Of a stretch of 64,000 bases of DNA, positions 1-8,565 are shown in pieces; position 1 is the stretch's first letter, and every line of letters begins with the position of its first letter. Below the pieces are notes generated by a model. That model made no database searches, had not been told where the DNA came from, and saw only the letters and a program-made list of their open reading frames with translations. Origin of the DNA: Pseudoalteromonas carrageenovora IAM 12662 (GTDB taxonomy: Bacteria; Pseudomonadota; Gammaproteobacteria; Enterobacterales; Alteromonadaceae); NCBI RefSeq assembly GCF_900239935.1, contig NZ_LT965928.1, positions 3,181,520-3,245,519 on the forward strand. Direction: 5' to 3'. Position numbers and translations under genes: made by a program.

Positions 1-56
1 ACCCAAGCAAGGCTTAAAATGGGATGATTTGTAATAAACTCAATATATTGATCCAT
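1..56 (-). CDS. yibN: YibN-like rhodanese-family membrane protein, N-terminal fragment
   Basis: Only the first 18 codons are in the window; the gene runs off the left edge. Reading the minus strand from the ATG at 56-54 gives MDQYIEFITNHPILSLAWV, which matches the E. coli YibN N-terminus in the HPILS-AW segment that starts its membrane anchor. A GGAAG ribosome-binding site lies 5 nt before the ATG. In E. coli yibN is also divergent from gpmM, so the gene order supports the call. YibN carries a single rhodanese domain after a membrane anchor, but that part is outside the window. The call rests on a short match plus synteny. Confidence 0.7.
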   Translation of the reverse strand, partial: MDQYIEFITNHPILSLAW

Positions 57-90
57 TCTACTTCCACTATGAAATTATGTTCTAAACCTA

Positions 91-353
91 GGGCGTGTTG
101 ACCTTTGTGGATTGAAATTTGTTCAATCTAGGGGCGATTAAATCGCGGCGCGAGGTTTGTAACCTAGTGGGCTAAGTAAAAACCGAGCAACAAAGAGGTA
201 ATAGTCCCTAGAAAAACCCAACGGGCAGCGCATGTTCGGGACTTATGCTACGTTATCGCCTATTTATGGGGAGTAACCACACTTCATAGGCTCTGCCTTG
301 CCTAAAAACCAAACATACTGCTGCAAATTCAGCCACCAAAGTGCAACACGCCC
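91..353. mobile_element. MITE-like element with about 19-bp terminal inverted repeats
   Basis: The left end reads GGGCGTGTTGACCTTTG and the inverted right end reads GGGCGTGTTGCACTTTG, identical except for two or three adjacent bases. Both ends are flanked by TA (89-90 and 354-355), consistent with a 2-bp TA target duplication. The 263-bp interior has no credible ORF but holds further short inverted repeats, for example GATTGAA/TTCAATC at about 109-127. It sits in the yibN-gpmM divergent intergenic region. It is either a MITE mobilised in trans or the remnant of a larger insertion sequence; the family is not identified. Confidence 0.65.
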
Positions 354-588
354 TAATATTTTAGGTATTTTGTACTTTAGCCCCGCAAGTATACCCAAAC
401 CAAGTTAAAATGCGAGTTTGACACAGTTTAAAAAACGATAAAGCACCCCATATATGAAAGTAAGTAAAAAATTTAATATCTTGTTTTCAGTGCTGATCCT
501 ATCGCTAAAACGCGGTATGCTAAAACGAACCAGATAACCCTTTCGGTACACAGTACCCATCAACAGGTGCTAATTTTCAGGAGCTATT
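354..588. other. Upstream region of gpmM
   Basis: This 235-bp stretch lies between the MITE-like element and gpmM. It contains a perfect TTGACA at 418-423, but the best downstream hexamer (GATAAA, 437-442) is only 13 nt away, so I do not call a promoter. The gpmM ribosome-binding site AGGAG is at about 580. I see no other structure. Confidence 0.4.
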
Positions 589-2133
589 ATGACAGAGCAT
601 AAAAAACCACTGGTATTAATGATTTTAGACGGTTGGGGACACCGCGAAGATGAGCAAAGTAACGCTATTCTTGCAGCTAACACACCGGTATTAGACGAAT
701 TATGGGCAACCCGCCCACACACATTAATATCAGCTTCGGGTTTAGATGTTGGCCTTCCTGACGGGCAAATGGGCAATTCAGAGGTTGGCCACGTGAACTT
801 AGGCGCCGGGCGAATCGTTTATCAAGATTTCACTCGCATTACCAAAGCAATTAACGATGGTGAGTTTGACTCAACACCCGCATTAGTTGAAAACATAGAT
901 AAAGCAGTAAACGCAGGTAAAGCGGTTCATATTATGGGCTTATTGAGCCCAGGTGGCGTACATAGCCATGAAGATCACATTGTTGCCAGTATCAAACTTG
1001 CAGCAAAACGTGGCGCTAAAGAAGTATATTTTCATGGCTTTTTAGATGGTCGTGATACACCACCGCGCAGCGCTAAAGCCTCAATAGAGCGCATCGAAGC
1101 GTTATTTGCAGAGCTAAAATGTGGCCGTTTAGCCTCACTTGTAGGGCGTTATTATGCAATGGACAGAGACAACCGCTGGAACCGAGTAGAAAAAGCATAT
1201 GACGTAATGACCCTAGCAAAAGGTGATTTTAATTTTAATAACGGTGTAGACGCACTTAATGCCGCATACGAGCGCGACGAAAACGATGAATTTGTAGCCG
1301 CTACAACAATTACTCCAGCGGGTTTTGAGCCTGCGGCAATTAACGATGGCGATACTGTTATTTTTGCTAACTTTAGAGCCGACAGAGCCCGTGAAATAAC
1401 TCGCGCATTTGTTGAGCCTGAATTTGACGGCTTCACCAAGAAAAAATCTCCAAAACTTAGCGCATTTGTAATGATGACAGAATACGCAGCCGATATTGAT
1501 GCACCTGTTGCTTTTGGCTCGTCAGCACTTGTAAATGTGTTAGGAGAGTGGCTAGAAAAAAATGACAAAACGCAGCTACGTATTTCTGAAACAGAAAAAT
1601 ATGCACACGTTACGTTTTTCTTTAGTGGTGGGCGCGAAGACGAATTTAAAGGTGAAACACGCGAGTTAATTCCTTCACCACAGGTAGCAACTTACGATCT
1701 ACAACCTGAAATGAATTCAGAAATGCTTACAGATAAACTCGTAGAAGCAATTAAAAGTGGAAAATACGACGCTATTATTTGTAACTACCCTAATGGCGAC
1801 ATGGTAGGTCACTCTGGCGTGTTTGAAGCTGCCGTTAAAGCCTGCGAAGCTGTAGATACGTGTATTGGTCGTGTTGTTGATGCATTAGAGGAGTTTGGTG
1901 GTGAAGCATTAATTACTGCCGATCATGGTAATGCAGAGCAAATGGCTAACCTTAAAACAGGTCAAGCCCATACAGCTCATACTAGCGAGCCAGTTCCATT
2001 TATTTACGTAGGTCGCGACGCTGAGCCTATGCAAGGTAAAGCACTAAGCGATGTAGCACCAACAATGCTTCATTTAATGGGTATGGAGCAGCCTAACGAA
2101 ATGACTGGCACACCTATCATGATGTTGAAATAA
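589..2133 (+). CDS. gpmM: 2,3-bisphosphoglycerate-independent phosphoglycerate mutase
   Basis: Converts 3-phosphoglycerate to 2-phosphoglycerate in glycolysis and gluconeogenesis without a bisphosphoglycerate cofactor, using two manganese ions and a phosphoserine intermediate. The 514 residues match the family length. Visible are the N-terminal metal-binding motif ILDGWG (Asp14), the catalytic serine region [10 protein letters not shown] (Ser64), and the C-terminal metal site ADHGNAEQM. The ATG at 589 follows an AGGAG. It is the first gene of a likely operon with envC (3-nt gap), the S41 protease and yibQ, close to the E. coli gpmM-envC-yibQ order. Confidence 0.98.
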   Translation: MTEHKKPLVLMILDGWGHREDEQSNAILAANTPVLDELWATRPHTLISASGLDVGLPDGQMGNSEVGHVNLGAGRIVYQDFTRITKAINDGEFDSTPALVENIDKAVNAGKAVHIMGLLSPGGVHSHEDHIVASIKLAAKRGAKEVYFHGFLDGRDTPPRSAKASIERIEALFAELKCGRLASLVGRYYAMDRDNRWNRVEKAYDVMTLAKGDFNFNNGVDALNAAYERDENDEFVAATTITPAGFEPAAINDGDTVIFANFRADRAREITRAFVEPEFDGFTKKKSPKLSAFVMMTEYAADIDAPVAFGSSALVNVLGEWLEKNDKTQLRISETEKYAHVTFFFSGGREDEFKGETRELIPSPQVATYDLQPEMNSEMLTDKLVEAIKSGKYDAIICNYPNGDMVGHSGVFEAAVKACEAVDTCIGRVVDALEEFGGEALITADHGNAEQMANLKTGQAHTAHTSEPVPFIYVGRDAEPMQGKALSDVAPTMLHLMGMEQPNEMTGTPIMMLK

Positions 2134-2136
2134 CAT

Positions 2137-3276
2137 ATGAATAGATGTATTAACCGGTTAATACAGTGCGGATTAATACTTACTTCATTAGTAACTGCTT
2201 ATGCAGTTGCTAATGAAGATCGCACTAAAAAAGACTTATCAGAAGTACAAAATGCACTTCAGCAAAGCCAAGCTGAATATAACGCACAAAGAAAAAAAAT
2301 AGCCTCATTACAAAAAAAACTGAAAAGCCATGAACTTGATATAGCTAAAAACGCAAAAGCACTCAACATGGCTGAACAATCTGTAAAAGAAACCAAAACA
2401 CAGCAAAAGCAATTACAAAATAAAGCTGATGAACTCGACGAACAACATGCAGAATTTCAAAAGGTATTAGCCGCACAATTAAAAAGTGCTTATATGGCCG
2501 GTGGCGATGACTACTCTAAAATGTTGCTAAACCAAGAAGACACCGCTAAATTTGAGCGTACACTTAGTTATTATAATTATTTGAATAAAGCCCGTATTGA
2601 ACAAATTGAAGAGCTAAAGCAGCTTCAACAGCAAATAGCACAAAACCAACAAGAGCTTGTTAAAACACAACAAAAATTAGAGCTTTTATATGAAGAACAA
2701 AAAAGACGTCAAACCGCATTAGTAAATGCTCAAAGCGAGCGACAAACCAATCTAAAAAACCTACAAGCCCAACTAACAGGTACAAAAAACTCTATTAACT
2801 ATTTAAAAGAGAACCAGCAAACGCTGATCACAACGATTGAAGAGTTAGAGCAAGAAAAAAATCAAAAAATAGAGCTTATCGGGCTTAACAAGAGCAAAGG
2901 TAAATTACCTTGGCCAAGTAAGGGTAAATTAGAGCACACGTTTGGACAGCGCAAACATGGTGGTATTGATTGGAAAGGCGTACTAATTGGCGCAAAAGAA
3001 GGCACAAACGTAAATAGCATTCAAAACGGTCAAGTTGTGTTTGCTGATTGGTTAAAAGGTTTTGGCTGGGTGATTGTGGTTGACCATGGAGAAGGCTTTA
3101 TGAGCCTATACGGCCATGCTCAAACGTTATTACGAGATGTTGGCGACATGGTTCGCGAAGGCGAAACACTTGCATTAGTAGGTCAAAGCGGCGGACAAGC
3201 AAGTTCTGGTCTATACTTTGAAATACGCCACAAAGGACGCGCAGTAAATCCTGTAAAATGGTGCAGACGCATTTAA
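2137..3276 (+). CDS. envC: EnvC-type murein hydrolase activator (LytM-domain protein)
   Basis: Periplasmic activator of the amidases AmiA/AmiB at the division septum, recruited by FtsEX in characterised relatives. Residues 1-25 form a signal peptide, 28-250 a long Gln/Lys/Glu-rich coiled coil, and about 262-377 a LytM/M23 domain. The domain keeps an HxGxD-like HGGID but the usual HxH zinc motif near the end is replaced by GLYFE, so it should be catalytically inactive, as in E. coli EnvC. It starts 3 nt after gpmM with no clear Shine-Dalgarno, suggesting translational coupling. Its presumed partners ftsE and ftsX lie a few kb away on the other strand. Confidence 0.93.
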   Translation: MNRCINRLIQCGLILTSLVTAYAVANEDRTKKDLSEVQNALQQSQAEYNAQRKKIASLQKKLKSHELDIAKNAKALNMAEQSVKETKTQQKQLQNKADELDEQHAEFQKVLAAQLKSAYMAGGDDYSKMLLNQEDTAKFERTLSYYNYLNKARIEQIEELKQLQQQIAQNQQELVKTQQKLELLYEEQKRRQTALVNAQSERQTNLKNLQAQLTGTKNSINYLKENQQTLITTIEELEQEKNQKIELIGLNKSKGKLPWPSKGKLEHTFGQRKHGGIDWKGVLIGAKEGTNVNSIQNGQVVFADWLKGFGWVIVVDHGEGFMSLYGHAQTLLRDVGDMVREGETLALVGQSGGQASSGLYFEIRHKGRAVNPVKWCRRI

Positions 3277-3311
3277 TTGAATAAACCGCTGCACCGCATT
3301 AGGAGCAGCTG

Positions 3312-4577
3312 ATGACAACCAAAAAAAACGCATCAAATACAGTCATTAAAAAAAATACAGGCTTTTTTATAAGCCTGTGTTTGGTTATATTACTTACCTT
3401 ATTAGCTTTTAATACACACGTATATGCAAGCTCTGTAAAAGAACTTAAAAGCCAACAAATAGATGAAATCCTCTTTAATATTCATGCCTACTACGTAGAA
3501 GATTTAGCATTACAAAATAGCGACCATATCAATTATAACAACAAACAATTTGAGCGTTTGTATTCAAAGCTCGACCCCTACTCTAAATATTTAGACGAGC
3601 ATGAGCTTACGTCGTTATTTGATAATACAAACGGGCGTTACACAGGTATTGGGATTGAAGTTAAAAACGTTGATGAAAAAATGACTATTATTGACGTAGT
3701 TAATAACTCGCCGGCTAAAATAGCGGGAGTTTTACCTGGTGATAAAATAATAAGCGTAAATAATAACAGCGCGGATAATCGTACAATCGACGAAGTGGCA
3801 ACACTCATACGCGAAAGTAAATTTGCAAATATAGATCTAACTGTAAAGCGCGATAACACTAAAGAGTTAATCACTTTTCATGTTGCTCGCCGTCAAATAA
3901 ACCTTGAAAGCGCAACCAGCGAGCTTTTAGACTCTGGTACTGGCTATTTAGCTATTAATAACTTTTCTAATCATACTTTACATGAAGTGGCCTTGCAGGT
4001 TGCAGCTTTACAAAGCCATTTTGGCTACCCGCTTAAAGGTTTAGTAATTGATTTACGCGATAATCCAGGCGGTACATTAAAAAGCGCGGTAGCAGTATCT
4101 GACCTATTTTTACAAAGTGGGACTATTGTTACTACCAAAGGGCGCTTTTATGACGCTAACCAAGCCTTTTACGCTAAGCGAGGTGATATTTTAAAAGGTG
4201 CGCCTATTGTTGTACTTATTAATGAAAACTCAGCCTCAGCTGCCGAAATACTCGCGGCTGCACTTAAAGACAATAAAAGAGCAACAATTGTAGGCAGCCA
4301 GTCATTTGGTAAAGGTTCTGTCCAATCGTTAATCCCCCTAGGTGATGGCAACACAGCACTTAAACTCACTACAGCTAAATACTATACCCCCCTCGGCCAA
4401 TCTATTGATGGCATAGGGATAACCCCTGATGTGGCGATTAATCAAACAAGTCTTTCACAAACTAATAAAGCCGTTATAATAAAAAATGAGCAAACTAACA
4501 GTAACGCGCAATTACTCACGGGTAACTTAGCCGATCAGCAATTAGTTAAAGCAAAACAATTACTCAGCATGCAATAA
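3312..4577 (+). CDS. S41-family carboxy-terminal processing peptidase (CtpA-like)
   Basis: Periplasmic serine protease of the C-terminal processing (S41A) type, expected to trim or degrade envelope proteins. Residues about 15-40 form a signal anchor; a PDZ domain covers about 110-185 (GIGIEV, GVLPGDKI); the peptidase core follows with the serine motif NENSASAAE and the lysine motif FGKGSVQ, together the Ser/Lys dyad. Length 421 is typical. A GGAG lies 7 nt before the ATG. Its place between envC and yibQ is common in Vibrio and Alteromonadales but not E. coli. In other bacteria such proteases regulate cell-wall hydrolases, which would fit this neighbourhood (inference). Confidence 0.93.
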   Translation: MTTKKNASNTVIKKNTGFFISLCLVILLTLLAFNTHVYASSVKELKSQQIDEILFNIHAYYVEDLALQNSDHINYNNKQFERLYSKLDPYSKYLDEHELTSLFDNTNGRYTGIGIEVKNVDEKMTIIDVVNNSPAKIAGVLPGDKIISVNNNSADNRTIDEVATLIRESKFANIDLTVKRDNTKELITFHVARRQINLESATSELLDSGTGYLAINNFSNHTLHEVALQVAALQSHFGYPLKGLVIDLRDNPGGTLKSAVAVSDLFLQSGTIVTTKGRFYDANQAFYAKRGDILKGAPIVVLINENSASAAEILAAALKDNKRATIVGSQSFGKGSVQSLIPLGDGNTALKLTTAKYYTPLGQSIDGIGITPDVAINQTSLSQTNKAVIIKNEQTNSNAQLLTGNLADQQLVKAKQLLSMQ

Positions 4578-4635
4578 AGCAGCTTTATTTAAAGCAACCT
4601 ACTGAGATTAAAAAAAGATAATAAAAACTATAAAC

Positions 4636-5397
4636 GTGAAAATAATAAAATGGTTAATACTGTTTATTTGCTTAGCCTGCACAAGTGTTAGTGCCAAACA
4701 AATAGCAATAGTAATAGATGACATAGGTTATCATCAACGGGACTTAGAATTCCTTTCCTTACCAGGGCAATTGACGTATTCAATTTTGCCTCACACACCT
4801 TATTCTCAAATTTTTGCAACGCTTGCGAGCCAGTCAAATAAAGAACTGCTGTTACACGTTCCTATGCAGGCACTGAACGGCAAAGAGCTTGGCCCAGGCG
4901 CATTAACTTTAAATATGAATAAAGAACAATTACAACAAACTTTAGGAACTGCTCTAGCCAGCTTACCCCAAGTCAAAGGCGTTAATAATCACATGGGCTC
5001 AGCGCTCACACAAAAAAGCCAAGCCATGAAGTGGACTATGGAAGTACTAAAAAAGCGTCACTTATACTTTTTAGATAGTCGCACCACTGATTTAAGCCAA
5101 GCACAAAATGCTGCAAACTTTTTAGGTGTAGAGAATATTGGCCGTCACGTATTTTTAGACAACATAACAACGCCCGAGCAATTGCAATTTAGGCTCGATG
5201 AATTAAAACACAAAGCTGAAAAGCATAACTTTGCAATTGCAATTGCCCACCCCTACCCAGAAACAATTAAGTTTTTACGCCATGCTTTACCACAACTGAC
5301 AGAGCAAGGGTTTGAGCTCGTGCCCGTTTCGCAATTAGTAGAAAGAAAATATATACAGTTAGCGCAAGCTGAGAATAAAGGAATAAGTGCTCGATAA
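4636..5397 (+). CDS. yibQ: YibQ, divergent polysaccharide deacetylase family protein
   Basis: Member of the divergent polysaccharide deacetylase family (NodB-like fold), exported to the periplasm. It begins at a GTG; residues 1-20 are a signal peptide ending in VSA. The conserved IVIDDIGY motif near residue 28 carries the two aspartates of the fold, and LLHVPMQ and NNHMGS follow as in E. coli YibQ. Whether it has deacetylase activity is not established in relatives. It closes the gpmM-envC-protease-yibQ cluster, a grouping that suggests a role in cell-wall turnover. Length 253. Confidence 0.85.
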   Translation: MKIIKWLILFICLACTSVSAKQIAIVIDDIGYHQRDLEFLSLPGQLTYSILPHTPYSQIFATLASQSNKELLLHVPMQALNGKELGPGALTLNMNKEQLQQTLGTALASLPQVKGVNNHMGSALTQKSQAMKWTMEVLKKRHLYFLDSRTTDLSQAQNAANFLGVENIGRHVFLDNITTPEQLQFRLDELKHKAEKHNFAIAIAHPYPETIKFLRHALPQLTEQGFELVPVSQLVERKYIQLAQAENKGISAR

Positions 5398-5603
5398 TAT
5401 GCACTTTAATAATGCAGTCGTTCATATGCCAAGCAAAGAGCTAATTTATATAATCCTTTAATAACCTCTGTGCAGTGGCGCTGGCTAAATAAACTATCAG
5501 TTTACCTGCATTAAGAACATTTACAGGTATTCTCAATTACCTAGGTAAGTAGATTTAATTATCTAACTTTATCAGCGAGTAGTTTTAAACCTCCGCTATA
5601 AAG

Positions 5604-5632
5604 CAAAAAGCCCCACATTTTCATGCAGGGCT
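5604..5632 (-). terminator. Intrinsic terminator of rpoH
   Basis: On the minus strand a 10-bp stem (two G-U pairs) with loop GAAA is followed by a run of T, 26 nt after the rpoH stop codon. Confidence 0.85.
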
Positions 5633-5657
5633 TCTAAATTTTACAGCTTGAGCAGTA

Positions 5658-6521
5658 TTAGCTCATAGCGCTTTGCAGCTTTTTCATTGCTGTTTTTTCT
5701 AGCTGGCGAACACGCTCAGCCGATACGCTGTATTTTTCAGCAAGCTCTTGTAATGTTGCTTTGTCGTCAGATAACCAACGAGCACTTACAATGTCTTGAG
5801 AACGCTCATCTAGCGTTTTAAGTGCGCTAAATAAACGAGTATGAGACTGCTCTTGCCACTGCTGCTGCTCTACGTCATCAGCTAAATCGGCAGAACCATC
5901 TGTTAAATATTGTACTGGAGAGTAAGTACTTGTAGGCGCGTCATCATTATCGTCGCCTGTTAGGTCAAAGCCCATGTCTTGGCCGCTCATGCGCGATTCC
6001 ATTTCACGTACTTCTTTTTCACTCACACCTAGCTCACTAGCAACAGTGCTAACCTCAGCTTGATTGAACCAACCTAAACGCTTTTTGTTTTTACGAAGAT
6101 TAAAAAACAATTTACGTTGTGCCTTTGTGGTTGCAACTTTAACTATGCGCCAGTTTTTTAAAACAAACTCATGGATTTCGGCTTTAATCCAATGCACTGC
6201 GAACGACACTAAACGTACACCTACTGTAGGGTCAAAACGTTTAACCGCTTTCATCAGGCCTATATTACCTTCTTGAATAAGGTCAGCTTGTGGTAAGCCG
6301 TATCCCGAGTAGCTTTTAGCAATATGTGCTACAAAGCGTAAATGCGACATAATGAGTTGCTTAGCAGCGCCAAGATCGCCTTCTTCCTGAAGCTTTTTAG
6401 CAAGCTCTTGCTCTTGCTCAACTTTAAGCATAGGAATAGTGCTTACCGCTTGAAGGTAACCGTCCATGCTTGCGCTTTGTTGTCCGACTGTAAGTGCCAT
6501 TGCGTATAAATCTTTACTCAT
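5658..6521 (-). CDS. rpoH: RNA polymerase heat-shock sigma factor sigma-32
   Basis: Directs RNA polymerase to heat-shock promoters. The 287 residues align throughout with E. coli RpoH: region 2 has [20 protein letters not shown] and [14 protein letters not shown], the RpoH-box region is [12 protein letters not shown], and region 4 has the helix-turn-helix [27 protein letters not shown] precedes the ATG. The gene lies downstream of ftsYEX as in E. coli but has its own promoter with a CIRCE operator (separate entries), pointing to control by an HrcA-type repressor. It has its own terminator. Confidence 0.98.
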   Translation of the reverse strand: MSKDLYAMALTVGQQSASMDGYLQAVSTIPMLKVEQEQELAKKLQEEGDLGAAKQLIMSHLRFVAHIAKSYSGYGLPQADLIQEGNIGLMKAVKRFDPTVGVRLVSFAVHWIKAEIHEFVLKNWRIVKVATTKAQRKLFFNLRKNKKRLGWFNQAEVSTVASELGVSEKEVREMESRMSGQDMGFDLTGDDNDDAPTSTYSPVQYLTDGSADLADDVEQQQWQEQSHTRLFSALKTLDERSQDIVSARWLSDDKATLQELAEKYSVSAERVRQLEKTAMKKLQSAMS

Positions 6522-6554
6522 TTTTCACCTCGGTGATAAACATTTGAAACCATC

Positions 6555-6581
6555 TTAGCACTCTTTCCCCAAGAGTGCTAA
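6555..6581 (-). promoter_or_regulatory. CIRCE operator (HrcA binding site) upstream of rpoH
   Basis: TTAGCACTC, 9 nt, GAGTGCTAA: an exact match in both arms to the known CIRCE inverted repeat bound by HrcA. It overlaps the expected transcription start just downstream of a -35/-10 pair and ends 34 nt before the rpoH ATG, the usual position for a repressor site. Confidence 0.92.
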
Positions 6582-6586
6582 CCCCA

Positions 6587-6615
6587 ATTTAAAACTTTTT
6601 TAAAGTATAAATCAA
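6587..6615 (-). promoter_or_regulatory. Predicted sigma-70 promoter of rpoH
   Basis: On the minus strand TTGATT (6615-6610) and TTAAAT (6592-6587) are separated by 17 nt; the start of transcription would fall in the CIRCE element immediately downstream. Confidence 0.6.
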
Positions 6616-6778
6616 GTAGTTTTTTGGTATGTATTTAGTCTACTACAAGCGACTGAATAAGTGATGAATTAAGGGTTTGCAAGCAATTAGCTCTGTCGCA
6701 ACACGCTATTTACAACTCATTACTTTAAAGGAGGATAGTACACAAATATGACAGTTTTAATAAACTAAGGATGTATCC

Positions 6779-6805
6779 AACTTGATACTCTACGCGTATC
6801 AAGTT
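6779..6805. repeat. Inverted repeat downstream of ftsX
   Basis: Perfect 10-bp arms AACTTGATAC/GTATCAAGTT with a 7-nt loop, 13 nt past the ftsX stop. There is no T run on the minus strand, so it may be an mRNA 3'-end stem or a Rho-type end rather than a classic terminator. Confidence 0.5.
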
Positions 6806-6817
6806 GAATTGGTTCAC

Positions 6818-7804
6818 TTATACCTTATCGGGTTCTATTTCTTTAATATAGCGATTTACAGATAGGTACGAGCCAATAAAGCCCAAGCTCGTAGCAAGTA
6901 ATACTAAAAAGCCGAGCTCGCTAAGCGATAACCCAATAAGCGAAAAACTTGTTTGATACACGCCTGCAACACTGCTTACTGCGCTCGAAAGCCACCACAT
7001 CATTAACCCAACACATATAAAAGCAAATAAACCACCTATTACGCCGTACCATATACCTGTCCATAAAAATGGCGCATGTATAAATGTATTCGTTGCTCCT
7101 ACAAGTTTCATTACTTGGATTTCTTCTTTTTTGTCCATAATAGACAACCGAATAGTATTACCAATTATAAGTGTCACAGAGGTAAGTAATAATAGTGCGA
7201 TAGTTATTACACTTTCTTTAAGTAAATCAAGTAGTGCATTTAAGCGCTCTAACCATGCTATATCAAGCTTCCCAAAGTCAACTTCACGTTCACTCTCAAG
7301 CTTTGTCAAAAGTACCTTAGCGGCATTTGGCTGCCTGTTACGTTTTGTTGGCGTAACCAGTACCACGTCTGGTAGTGGGTTCTTGTCTAGGTATTCTAAA
7401 GCCTGACCAAATCCAGATACGTCTTTAAACTCAGTAAGTGCTTTTTGCTTTGAAATAAACTCAACGCTTTCAACCTCTGGATATAACGCTAAGCGCTTTA
7501 CTAAAGTTTGCGTTTCTTGGGCACTCATACTTTCTTTTACAAATAATGAGATTTCGCTGGCTTCTTCAAAGCCGCTACTGACTTGCTGTACGTTTTTAAC
7601 AACTAAGTAAAGTGTAGCTGGCAAAGTTAGGCTCAATCCAAGTACTGCAATGGTCATCATTGAAGCAAGTGGTGTACGCCACATTTCACCTAAACTATGT
7701 ACGCCTTGGCGAAATATATTAAGTATAAAAAAATATCCACCCGCTAATATCGATTTTTGTTGCTTATCGTTACTATTTTGACGACCTTTAAAAAGTAAAC
7801 TCAT
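6818..7804 (-). CDS. ftsX: Cell-division ABC transporter permease FtsX
   Basis: Inner-membrane partner of FtsE; the complex couples ATP hydrolysis in the cytoplasm to activation of EnvC and the septal amidases. The 328 residues show a cytoplasmic N-terminus, a first membrane segment near 45-70, a periplasmic loop (about 70-195) and three further membrane segments near 200, 250 and 295, the standard FtsX plan. Its ATG overlaps the ftsE stop by 4 nt (ATGA), indicating coupled translation. Its partner gene envC is at 2137. Confidence 0.97.
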   Translation of the reverse strand: MSLLFKGRQNSNDKQQKSILAGGYFFILNIFRQGVHSLGEMWRTPLASMMTIAVLGLSLTLPATLYLVVKNVQQVSSGFEEASEISLFVKESMSAQETQTLVKRLALYPEVESVEFISKQKALTEFKDVSGFGQALEYLDKNPLPDVVLVTPTKRNRQPNAAKVLLTKLESEREVDFGKLDIAWLERLNALLDLLKESVITIALLLLTSVTLIIGNTIRLSIMDKKEEIQVMKLVGATNTFIHAPFLWTGIWYGVIGGLFAFICVGLMMWWLSSAVSSVAGVYQTSFSLIGLSLSELGFLVLLATSLGFIGSYLSVNRYIKEIEPDKV

Positions 7805-8478
7805 AATGCTCCCTCAGCAAGCGGATCTTCAAGCATACGACCGTCTTTTAAAGTTAGGCTTCGGTACTTCATACGCGCCACTAAACCAAGATCATGTGTG
7901 GCAATAAGCACTGTTGTACCGTGCTTATTAAAGTCTTCAAACAACTTTAATATTTCCATTGAAAGTTCAGGGTCGAGGTTACCAGTAGGTTCATCAGCTA
8001 ATAATATTGGCGGGGAGTTTACAATGGCTCTGGCAATACCTACTCGCTGCTGTTCACCACCAGAGAGCATAGAAGGATGACATTTTATTTTATCTATCAA
8101 GCCCACTTTATCAAGCGCGCCATGCACTCGTTTTGCTATTTGCTTATGGTGAGTGCCCTCAATAATTAAAGGTAATGCTACATTATCAAAAACGGTATAG
8201 CGCTCTAACAAACGGTGGTTTTGAAAAATAATACCAATATCACGACGAGCATAAGGAATTTGACGCGAGTTAACTTTATTTAAATCAACTCCATTAATAA
8301 ACACGTTACCTGCAGATGGACGCTCCATTAAACTAATTAGCTTAAGTAACGTACTTTTACCGGCGCCACTGTGGCCCGTTAAAAAAGCGAGTTCGCCAGG
8401 CTTAATATGAAAATTAACCTTTTCAAGTGCACGATGCCCACCAGGGTAAGTTTTACTTACTTGCTGAAAATTTATCAT
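7801..8478 (-). CDS. ftsE: Cell-division ATP-binding protein FtsE
   Basis: ABC ATPase of the FtsEX complex at the septum. Walker A GHSGAGKST (about 36-44), signature LSGGEQQRVGIARA, and Walker B ILLADEPTGNLD are all intact; length 225 is typical. It overlaps ftsX by 4 nt. A hairpin terminator lies between it and the upstream ftsY, so it probably has a promoter of its own in the 87-nt gap or depends on readthrough. I could not identify a convincing promoter there. Confidence 0.97.
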   Translation of the reverse strand: MINFQQVSKTYPGGHRALEKVNFHIKPGELAFLTGHSGAGKSTLLKLISLMERPSAGNVFINGVDLNKVNSRQIPYARRDIGIIFQNHRLLERYTVFDNVALPLIIEGTHHKQIAKRVHGALDKVGLIDKIKCHPSMLSGGEQQRVGIARAIVNSPPILLADEPTGNLDPELSMEILKLFEDFNKHGTTVLIATHDLGLVARMKYRSLTLKDGRMLEDPLAEGAL

Positions 8479-8533
8479 CTTTTTATTATGCCAACGCCAT
8501 TAGCTTATTAATAACGCTGGTAATCCTCGCAAT

Positions 8534-8559
8534 TAAAAAGGGAGCAAGCTCCCTCTTTT
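8534..8559 (-). terminator. Intrinsic terminator between ftsY and ftsE
   Basis: On the minus strand GGGAGC-TT-GCTCCC is followed by TTTTT. It starts 7 nt after the ftsY stop and would separate ftsY from ftsEX. Confidence 0.8.
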
Positions 8560-8565
8560 GGTAAA

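Noticed and set aside
418..442. TTGACA near gpmM as a full promoter
   Set aside because: The only downstream hexamer resembling a -10 is 13 nt away, too short for a standard spacer.
6727..6768. Strong AAAGGAGG followed by ATG and a six-codon frame (MTVLIN)
   Set aside because: Spacing of 13 nt is too long and there is no gene downstream on this strand for a leader peptide to regulate.
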